Source of the DNA: Coriobacteriia bacterium | GTDB lineage: Bacteria; Actinomycetota; Coriobacteriia; Coriobacteriales; UBA8131 | NCBI GenBank assembly: GCA_009783245.1 | Contig: WRHL01000003.1 | Coordinates: 1 to 59,249, forward strand | Direction of reading: 5' to 3' | DNA: 59,249 nt | In this document: positions 53,047 to 59,249 of the stretch, piece after piece | Layout: each line of letters begins with the position of its first letter | Numbering within the stretch: position 1 is the stretch's first letter | The notes under the pieces: model-generated | Seen by the model: only the letters and a program-made list of their open reading frames with translations | What the model was told of the DNA's origin: nothing | The model's database searches: none | Translations under genes and position numbers: made by a program

Positions 53047-53870
53047 TGATGGCTAAGGTATTCATCTTCGATGCAGATAAGTGCAACGGCTGCTATAACT
53101 GTCAGATCGTCTGTAAAGACGAGCATGTAGGAAACGAGTGGGAAGGTTATGCAAAGCCTCAGCCTGATACAGGGCAATTCTGGCTACGGGTGACTGAGAA
53201 GGTGCGGGGAAGCGTCCCGAAGGTTAAGGTTTCCTACAATGTGATCCTGTGTCAGCATTGCGACAACGCCCCGTGCCAAGTGGCCGCCCAAGGAGCTGTT
53301 CGCAAGCGGGAAGACGGCCTGGTCCTGATCGACCCAAACAAGGCAAAAGGCAGGCGCGAGCTTGTCGAAAGCTGCCCTTATGGGACGATCTTCTATAACG
53401 ATGAGCTCGATATGCCGCAGAAGTGCACAGGCTGTGCCCATCTTCTCGACGACGGGTGGCTTGTGCCCCGCTGTGTAGACGCGTGTGCGAACGAGGCCTT
53501 GCTCTTCGGGGAAGAAGCAGAGTTTGCGGAGTTGATCGCCCGAGCAGAACCTCTGATTGAAGACAGACCACAAGACAAACCGAGGGTCTATTACCTCAAT
53601 AAACCGAAGAGGTTCATTGCAGGGTTGGTTGTCGACCTGCATGCAGACGAGGTTTTAATCGGTGCGACCCTTACGCTTGAAAACATAGCTTCAGGTGAGG
53701 TCTTGACCACATCCACTGATGAGCTTGGGGATTTCTGGTTCAAACAGATAAGCAAAGGCAACTACCGCCTCTATATAGAGGCCGACGGATACCTGACGCG
53801 CGCCATTGAGGTCGATACAACCGAAAAGGACGTGAACACAGGGCCGATCGACCTTTATCCAGCCCCTTAG
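53046..53870 (+). CDS. athS: Transhydroxylase-like Fe-S subunit, small subunit
   Basis: A 274-residue protein, the same length as the small subunit of Pelobacter transhydroxylase. ATG shares a base with the large-subunit stop (TGATG). Cysteine sets CNGCYNCQIVC, CQHCDNAPC, SCPYG and CTGCAHLL...CVDAC would bind three [4Fe-4S] clusters. REDGLVLIDPNKAKG and the following stretch match the known subunit closely. The last about 85 residues are a beta-rich Cna_B/transthyretin-like domain (GATLTLENIASGE, NYRLYIEADGY), a distinctive trait of this enzyme. Confidence 0.88.
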   Translation: MMAKVFIFDADKCNGCYNCQIVCKDEHVGNEWEGYAKPQPDTGQFWLRVTEKVRGSVPKVKVSYNVILCQHCDNAPCQVAAQGAVRKREDGLVLIDPNKAKGRRELVESCPYGTIFYNDELDMPQKCTGCAHLLDDGWLVPRCVDACANEALLFGEEAEFAELIARAEPLIEDRPQDKPRVYYLNKPKRFIAGLVVDLHADEVLIGATLTLENIASGEVLTTSTDELGDFWFKQISKGNYRLYIEADGYLTRAIEVDTTEKDVNTGPIDLYPAP

Positions 53871-53940
53871 TCATAACTAGGGGTCTGAGTTTATTCAGCA
53901 GTGGTGGGTTTATTGATCGTCAATGAAGAAAGGAGCTTCA

Positions 53941-55353
53941 ATGTCAATAGGTAAAAGCTCTATAAAGGTGATTGGGCTTTGTGTTGCAGCGGTGATCGTT
54001 GCGGTCGGATACTTCCTTCCAGAAAGCGAAGGCTTAACTCATGAGGGCATCTTAAGCATTGCCATACTGGTCGGTTGTGTCCTTTTATGGATCTGCGAGT
54101 CCTTGCCCATGGGCGTCGCGGGCCTTTTAGCGTTGGTCGCTGGACCCTTGCTCGGTTTGGTGCCTATAGCTAGCGCGTTTACTGGTTTTGGTACTACCAC
54201 CTTCATCTTCGCGGTTGCCGTCTTTGGGCTTACCGCGATTGTCATGAAATCGGATCTTGCCACAAGGATCACCAAGGTGATGGTCAGCTGGTCAGGTGCA
54301 AGCTCGAACAAGCTCATCTTGGCTTTCATGGCAGCAACGGCGCTGCTTTCCACGGTAATGAACGATTCGGCCGTGTTGGTCTTGTTCTTGGGATTCGCCT
54401 ACATCGTCCTCGGCAGCGCAAAGCATACCATCGGGAAATCCAGGCTGGCTAAGTCCCTCTTCATCGGTATCGCTTTCGCGGCGTTCATCGGTGGTGGTAT
54501 CACGCCGGCTGGATCATCCCTTAATGTACTTGTCATAGGCATGATCGAGCAGGCAACGGGAAACACCGTGCCCTTCCTCAGTTGGATGGTGGCCTGCGGC
54601 CCGGTCTGCATAGTCATGATCCCGATCTGCTGGTTCGCGATAATCAAGATACTCAAGCCTGAGCCGATAGATGAAAGCGCCCTTGTGGATCTCAATGAGA
54701 AGGCGGCCGCGCTGGGAAAGAAGCTCTCATTAGAGGAGAAGAAGACCCTGGTCTTCCTTATCGGGATGCCCGTGCTTTGGATCGTAGGGACCTGGGTTCC
54801 CCTTCTCAACGTAACCACGGTATGTATTATCGGTCTTGCGGCAATGACTGCTCCAGGCATCGGCGTGCTCACCTTTGATGAGTTCCAGAAATCAGTGCCT
54901 TGGACTATCTGCATCATGATCGGCGCAGTCCTGTCCCTCGGGGGCATGGTGTCAGCAACAGGTGGCGTCATGTACCTGGCAAACCTCTTCTTGAATACCG
55001 GTGTCACAAGTCTTGGGGTTTTCGGCTCCCTTTTGGTTATCTTCCTGGTCATCTATTTCGCTCATACCTTGATACCGATCGGCCCGGCTTTTGCAGCCCT
55101 GTTCACTCCCCCTTTGATGGCCTTCTGTATAGCCTCAGGTGTCTCACCAGCGGTTCCAGGCATGGTGCTCGCAATCATCTTGTCCGGAAGCCTCCTTGTA
55201 CCCTTCAATCCTGGCATGGCTTTGGCCTATAGAGACAATTGCTTCACCCCTTTGGATCTTTTCAAGACAGGGATAATCCCAGCGCTGATCTTCTTGGTGC
55301 TCCTTTCAGCTTGGGTGCCCTTTGCAAGTAACTTGTTACAAATCGCAATGTAG
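53941..55353 (+). CDS. DASS-family (SLC13) anion permease, copy 1
   Basis: A 470-residue permease with about 12 membrane spans. ATG 53941 has AAAGGAG six bases upstream; the frame is open to 53923. DASS features: AAFIGGGITPAGSSLNVLVIG in the first half, and IYFAHTLIPIGPAF and PFNPGMALAYRDN in the second. The usual SNT motif reads TPAGSSLN. Sodium- or proton-coupled import of a carboxylate is typical. 70 bases downstream of athS, probably same operon. Confidence 0.85.
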   Translation: MSIGKSSIKVIGLCVAAVIVAVGYFLPESEGLTHEGILSIAILVGCVLLWICESLPMGVAGLLALVAGPLLGLVPIASAFTGFGTTTFIFAVAVFGLTAIVMKSDLATRITKVMVSWSGASSNKLILAFMAATALLSTVMNDSAVLVLFLGFAYIVLGSAKHTIGKSRLAKSLFIGIAFAAFIGGGITPAGSSLNVLVIGMIEQATGNTVPFLSWMVACGPVCIVMIPICWFAIIKILKPEPIDESALVDLNEKAAALGKKLSLEEKKTLVFLIGMPVLWIVGTWVPLLNVTTVCIIGLAAMTAPGIGVLTFDEFQKSVPWTICIMIGAVLSLGGMVSATGGVMYLANLFLNTGVTSLGVFGSLLVIFLVIYFAHTLIPIGPAFAALFTPPLMAFCIASGVSPAVPGMVLAIILSGSLLVPFNPGMALAYRDNCFTPLDLFKTGIIPALIFLVLLSAWVPFASNLLQIAM

Positions 55354-55373
55354 TAAGAGACGCTTGTCCTGAT

Positions 55374-55400
55374 AAGGCTCCAGGGTCTGCCTGGAGCCTT
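55374..55400 (+). terminator. Hairpin between the two permeases
   Basis: Perfect 11-bp stem AAGGCTCCAGG/CCTGGAGCCTT with five-base loop GTCTG. Without a T run it is more likely an mRNA stabiliser or attenuator than a full terminator. Confidence 0.6.
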
Positions 55401-55417
55401 AGAAAGAGGGTGAGACG

Positions 55418-56824
55418 ATGTCGCTTTCCCTTTCAAAAAAGGCTTTTGGTTTTCCGTTAGCAATCATTATCGTACTGGTTGGTGTCCTTTTACCCGCTAC
55501 CGAAGGCCTTGCCCACGAGGGCATCTTGGCTTTATCGGTACTATTCGCGACGGTTGTGCTACTGATATGTGAGACACTGCCAATGGGTGTAACCGGGTTG
55601 TTGGCTTTGGTCGTCGCTGCAATCCTTGGAATCGCTCCTATCGGAGGGGTCTTCTCTGGCTTCGGGACAACGACGGTGATATTCGCCATCGCAGTATTCT
55701 CGCTTACCGCCATCGTCATGAAATCAGATTTAGCCATCAGGTTGACCGTATTCATGGTCCGTATAGCTGGCGCGAAATCCAGCCGTTTGGTCCTTGCTTT
55801 CATGATTGCTGGCGGTTTGCTGTCGGCGATAATGAACGACTCGGCGACACTGGTCCTCTTCCTTGGCTTCTCAGACACCGTACTGGAGCATGCGGGTCAC
55901 GAAAAAGGAAAGAGCAGGCTTGCGAAGTGCCTTTATCTCGGCTCGGCTTTCGCGGTTTTCATGGGAGGTATGGCAACACCGGCAGGATCATCCCTAAACG
56001 TATTAGGCCTCGGGCTGGTTGAGCAGATCACAGGACAGTCCATCTCCTTTCTTGGGTGGACGATCGCTGCGGCCCCGGTGGCTATTCTGATGATCCCGGT
56101 TTGCTGGCTTGCTGTGATAAAGATCTTCAAGCCTGAGCCTATCTCCACAGAAAGCCTGGCTAGCTTCGTCGAAAGGGCCAATGGCCTTGGAAGACTTAGC
56201 GCAGAGGAGATCAAGACCTTGATCCTTATCGTTGGGATCCCCGTCCTTTGGATACTCGGAACGTGGATCCCGATCCTTAATGTGACGACCGTTTCTGTTG
56301 TAGGCCTAGCACTGATGTGTGCACCTGGCATGAACCTGCTGACTTTCGAAGAGTTCCAGAAGTCAGTGCCCTGGACAATAGTGATCATGATCGGCGCTGT
56401 TCTTTCAATCGGCGGCTTCGTCGGGGCGACCGGCGGTGTCGCCTATTTCGGCGAGCTGTTCCTAAACAGCGGGATTATGGCTTTAGGTGTGTTCTTGACG
56501 TTTCTTATCATCACTGCTGTCATCTACTTTGTACACTCTGTTGTCCCGGTAGGTCCAGCTTTTGCAACGATACTGATTCCACCGTTGATGGCCTATTGCA
56601 TTGCAGCCGGCTATTCCCCCGCGATTCCAGCGATCATCTTGCCTTGCATACTCTCGGGCAACATGCTCTTCCCCATGAATCCGGGGCTTGCTCTTTCCTA
56701 TAAGGACAACGTCTATAGATTTGGCGAGGTCTTCAAGGCGGGAATTGGGCCAGTCATGGTATTAGTGGTGCTTTTAGCGCTTTGGGTTCCTTTTGCAACC
56801 TCTGCGCTAGGTATAGCCTTGTAA
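55418..56824 (+). CDS. DASS-family (SLC13) anion permease, copy 2
   Basis: A 468-residue paralogue of copy 1 with the same motifs (GGMATPAGSSLNVLGLG, IYFVHSVVPVGPAF, FPMNPGLALSYKDN) and about 12 spans. The tandem pair suggests duplication and perhaps distinct substrates, for example an acid and its product. GAGGGTGAG precedes the ATG. Confidence 0.85.
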   Translation: MSLSLSKKAFGFPLAIIIVLVGVLLPATEGLAHEGILALSVLFATVVLLICETLPMGVTGLLALVVAAILGIAPIGGVFSGFGTTTVIFAIAVFSLTAIVMKSDLAIRLTVFMVRIAGAKSSRLVLAFMIAGGLLSAIMNDSATLVLFLGFSDTVLEHAGHEKGKSRLAKCLYLGSAFAVFMGGMATPAGSSLNVLGLGLVEQITGQSISFLGWTIAAAPVAILMIPVCWLAVIKIFKPEPISTESLASFVERANGLGRLSAEEIKTLILIVGIPVLWILGTWIPILNVTTVSVVGLALMCAPGMNLLTFEEFQKSVPWTIVIMIGAVLSIGGFVGATGGVAYFGELFLNSGIMALGVFLTFLIITAVIYFVHSVVPVGPAFATILIPPLMAYCIAAGYSPAIPAIILPCILSGNMLFPMNPGLALSYKDNVYRFGEVFKAGIGPVMVLVVLLALWVPFATSALGIAL

Positions 56825-56861
56825 AAGCTTGCTCCTCTGGATCTATCGGTGACCCTCCATC

Positions 56862-56906
56862 AGCTCTGACAGTAAAAGCCTTGTTGGTTTTACTGTCAGA
56901 GCTTTT
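56862..56906 (+). terminator. Terminator of the enzyme-permease operon
   Basis: Perfect 16-bp stem AGCTCTGACAGTAAAA (56862-56877) with TTTTACTGTCAGAGCT (56888-56903), ten-base loop, then TTT. About 40 bases after the permease stop. The following 428 bases to the TorD-like gene contain a small hairpin (GGCCTAGTTTCCTAGGCT near 57032) and a -10 box but no clear gene. Confidence 0.85.
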
Positions 56907-57163
56907 CACATCCTTTTGACATGAAATATCTTTGTCTTGATTACTATTTATTACGATCGTCACCTTTCAGGGCAAATTTGAGAAAGACTATTGACGGTGC
57001 ACTCGCTTGAATAAATTATTGGGTTAACGAGAAGGCCTAGTTTCCTAGGCTAGAATATTCCTCCAAGCACATAGTCAAATCCTAGGGAAGCGCCTTGTAC
57101 CCCGGTTGCATGTGTCCCAGCATTCTAACTGCATGTTGCAATGGTAGACCCGAGAAGAGAGTC

Positions 57164-57169
57164 TATAAT
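57164..57169 (+). promoter_or_regulatory. -10 box before the TorD-like gene
   Basis: TATAAT at 57164-57169; no good -35. About 165 bases of possible leader RNA follow before ATG 57335. Confidence 0.4.
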
Positions 57170-57334
57170 ATACGCGGTTCTGATTCCGGCTTCCTTTTGC
57201 ATGAATCAACGGTTAAGCCCTCGGGAATACCCTTCCCAGAGCCAATCTCGCCAACAGGCGGCAAGCGCACAGAACCACCTAACGTACCATCTCTCGCCCG
57301 CATCAAAGGGCTAGAGAAACGCAAAGGAGACTAC

Positions 57335-58102
57335 ATGGACACAACAGGCCTGCCAGTTGAACAAAGCCAAGAAGAAGGAATCAAAGAAGCCCTTATCCGC
57401 TTATTGGAAAGCGGTGCGAAGAGCTATCGGGTGTTCTCACATCTCTTCCTAAGGCCTCTGACAACAGAGGAGATAGAGGATACAGCAGACGCAGATTTCA
57501 TAGCTGTCGCAAACGATCTTGAGGGCGCCGATCTTCTGGCTGAAGGTCTCAATGACATGGGTCGGGCGCTGAATCGGCGAAACGACGGCACCCAGCAGGA
57601 ACTGGCAAGCGACTACAACATATGCTTCACCGCGAAGGAAACCAACAAGGAGGAAGTAGCGATCCCCCGTGCCTGCGTGTTTATCGGTGAAGAGGAACTG
57701 TTGAACCTGGAACCATATAACGAGGCATATCGTCTCTTCAGGGCTGAGAAAATCGGCAAGAAAACAGGCGTCGACCTGCCTGAGGACCATCTGAGCCTTG
57801 AGCTGGAATTCCTTGCCATCCTCTCTGAACGTGCAGCTCAGGCCCTGGAGGCCGACAACAGGGAAGAGGCGATCCGCTGCCTTGAGCTGTCGCGGGAGTT
57901 CATCACCGACCATATCCTCGTCTGGTACGACTCGTTCAGGGAGCTGGCGCTCAAGATACTTATCACGCGCTTCTACCAGGGCGCGATCAAGGCGACCAAG
58001 GGCTACCTGGAATATGAACTCCAGGTTATCGCGGATATGCTCGAGGCAATCGAAGTGAGTGAATTAGAGGAAAAACTCTTCGCATCTGGGCAACAGGAGT
58101 AA
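57335..58102 (+). CDS. TorD-family molybdoenzyme chaperone
   Basis: A 255-residue all-helical protein of the TorD/DmsD family, which inserts the Mo cofactor and guards export of molybdoenzymes. Family traits: SYRVFSHLFLRPLTTEEIE near residue 30, LPEDHLSLELEFLAIL near 150 (the LPDHLxxELEFL signature), and a C-terminal helical bundle with HILVWYDSFREL. ATG 57335 with AAAGGAG; the frame continues upstream to 57095 without a usable site. It is probably for the adjacent Mo enzyme or for a Tat-exported one elsewhere. Confidence 0.85.
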   Translation: MDTTGLPVEQSQEEGIKEALIRLLESGAKSYRVFSHLFLRPLTTEEIEDTADADFIAVANDLEGADLLAEGLNDMGRALNRRNDGTQQELASDYNICFTAKETNKEEVAIPRACVFIGEEELLNLEPYNEAYRLFRAEKIGKKTGVDLPEDHLSLELEFLAILSERAAQALEADNREEAIRCLELSREFITDHILVWYDSFRELALKILITRFYQGAIKATKGYLEYELQVIADMLEAIEVSELEEKLFASGQQE

Positions 58103-58186
58103 GAGAATCTGGCGCCAGAGTCACTTTGCCAACATACTTCATCCGCCACCGCGCTTGACAGCGCAGTGAAAGGCTATGCTGTAAGC

Positions 58187-59095
58187 ATGAAAGAGCAACC
58201 CAAACACCCAGCGGTTCGAAGCTACATCCTGCTCCTTGTGACTCTTGTCTTCTGGGGCTCAGCGTTTGCGGTGGTTCGCTACGGGCTGGTATCGCCTGAA
58301 AACCCCAGCGGCTATCATCCTGGCTCGTTGGCGTTGCTACGCTTCCTGGTTGCAGCGGTGGTTGCCTTGGGCTACTTGATCATCACCAAAAAGGGACTGC
58401 CGCTGAAAAAGGACCTCCCAAGGATAATCTGTGCCGGGTTTATCGGCATCGCGCTCTATCACACCCTCTTCAACTATGGCGAACAGATGGTCGCTTCCGG
58501 CGCTAGCGCTGTGTTGATAGGTTTCGCTCCGGTCTTTGTGGTGATCCTCTCAACCATCTTCCTAAAGGAACACCTATCGCTTTGGGGGTGGTTGGGGGTC
58601 ATCTGTTCACTTGTCGGCGTGATTATCGTGGGCATGTCGTCTGTCGAGGGCTTCCACATAGACATCCATGCGCTTGCTCTGCTTGGAAGCGCCCTATCTA
58701 CTGCAGTTCTGATGGTGCTCTCTAAAAGCCTGCTTTCTCGCTATTCCGGCACACAGCTTACCAGCTACACCATCATCGTTGGGGTGATTCCGTTGTTCAT
58801 GTTCTTCCCTGAACTGCTGCGGGATATCTCCTCCACAACGTGGCAGGCAACCAGCGCCATTGCCTACCTGGGCGTCTTCCCGGGCTTTCTGGCTTACGCA
58901 ACCTGGAATGTCGCCCTTTCCCGTCTTTCCGCTGGCCGGCTCTCGGTTTTCATGAACATCGTTCCGTTCATTGCGGCGCTATTCGCCTGGGCTTGGTTGG
59001 GAGAGATTCCGGGCACCTTGGTGATTCTGGGCGGCATTGTAGCCATAGCCGGCGTGTTGATGGTCCAGCTTCTAGGAAGAAGACGAGAAGGATGA
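58187..59095 (+). CDS. EamA/DMT-family transporter
   Basis: A 302-residue permease with ten predicted spans in two EamA halves (LVFWGSAFAVVRYGLV; GALLAWAWLGE-like ending ALFAWAWLGEIPG). It probably exports small metabolites; substrate unknown. ATG 58187 lies just after a TATGCT element six bases upstream, so the message may be leaderless; GTG 58166 is an alternative start. Confidence 0.85.
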   Translation: MKEQPKHPAVRSYILLLVTLVFWGSAFAVVRYGLVSPENPSGYHPGSLALLRFLVAAVVALGYLIITKKGLPLKKDLPRIICAGFIGIALYHTLFNYGEQMVASGASAVLIGFAPVFVVILSTIFLKEHLSLWGWLGVICSLVGVIIVGMSSVEGFHIDIHALALLGSALSTAVLMVLSKSLLSRYSGTQLTSYTIIVGVIPLFMFFPELLRDISSTTWQATSAIAYLGVFPGFLAYATWNVALSRLSAGRLSVFMNIVPFIAALFAWAWLGEIPGTLVILGGIVAIAGVLMVQLLGRRREG

Positions 59096-59099
59096 GATG

Positions 59100-59124
59100 T
59101 TGGGGTTCGAATCCCTTACCGCAA
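59100..59124 (+). pseudogene. tRNA T-arm-like remnant
   Basis: TTGGGGTTCGAATCCCTTACCGCA resembles a tRNA T-arm plus part of an acceptor stem but has no CCA and no upstream cloverleaf. A near-complement (TGCGGCGTAAGGGATTCG, 59180-59197) follows the terminator. Confidence 0.4.
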
Positions 59125-59137
59125 GTCTATTCTCAAC

Positions 59138-59170
59138 AACGAAGGGACCCTGGTGGGCCCCTTCGTTTTT
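59138..59170 (+). terminator. Terminator after the EamA gene
   Basis: AACGAAGGGACCC (59138-59150), loop TGGT, GGGCCCCTTCGTT and TTT. Thirteen-pair stem with one A·C mismatch and a short T run. The remaining bases to the window end are GC-rich and hold no recognisable gene. Confidence 0.75.
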
Positions 59171-59249
59171 GACATATGGTGCGGCGTAAGGGATTCGCCG
59201 ATCGCTTCGCCGCTGAAGCGGCTCCCCGCCCCCCCCCTCCGCCCGCCTC

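Noticed and set aside
57170-57334. Possible molybdenum-cofactor riboswitch in the leader of the TorD-like gene
   Set aside because: The leader is long but I could not find the conserved core of that riboswitch; left as unassigned.
1-59249. CRISPR arrays, rRNA genes, prophage or complete insertion sequences
   Set aside because: No regularly spaced direct repeats, no rRNA sequence, and no transposase, integrase or phage structural gene was recognised.

Overview
The window reads as the replication-origin region of a bacterial chromosome, most likely an anaerobic actinobacterium of the class Coriobacteriia (Eggerthella-like). The support is the gene order rsmG/jag/yidC/yidD/rnpA/rpmH - oriC - dnaA/dnaN/recF/gyrB/gyrA, a membrane-bound LuxR regulator of the type common in Eggerthellaceae, moderately high GC with an Actinobacteria-like gene set, and an anaerobic Mo/Fe-S enzyme island. 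The taxon is inferred; no rRNA gene is present.

Layout. 1-900: tRNA-Gln and a BFN-domain protein. 956-8140: one very large secreted, sortase-type surface protein built from beta-grasp repeats. 8408-19120 (minus strand): HAD phosphatase, gyrA, gyrB, a DciA-like protein, recF, dnaN, dnaA and, overlapping dnaA, an unusual GHKL-ATPase/winged-helix protein. 19136-19750: AT-rich origin with DnaA boxes. 19816-25548 (plus strand): rpmH, rnpA, yidD, yidC, jag, rsmG, a parS/palindrome region, parA, parB and a small membrane protein. 25774-30545: rlmN, ddl, a thioredoxin-reductase-like flavoprotein, a GNAT and a membrane protein. 30550-34180: rplI/rpsR/ssb/rpsF divergent from dnaB. 34207-41693: rmuC, a coiled-coil membrane protein, a degenerate M28-peptidase-like membrane protein with a huge insertion, and two TrkA-type proteins.

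41694-45505 is an accessory zone: dispersed repeats, tRNA-Ala with an inverted copy of its T-arm, a 155-bp element with 29-bp inverted ends, rarD, a decayed tRNA 5' half, gene remnants, a two-domain nuclease and a perfect 26-bp hairpin.

45506-58102 is the metabolic island. A minus-strand operon (membrane LuxR, CCG-domain Fe-S protein, FAD oxidoreductase) diverges from a plus-strand operon: two tiny proteins, then large and small subunits closely resembling pyrogallol-phloroglucinol transhydroxylase, then two tandem DASS anion permeases. A TorD-like chaperone follows. I read this as a regulated uptake-and-conversion system for a polyhydroxylated phenol or related acid. An EamA exporter and a terminator end the window.

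The strongest leads are the transhydroxylase island, the GHKL-wHTH protein coupled to dnaA, the DRGH + YraN-like nuclease fusion, the decayed M28-like protein and the palindromic elements.
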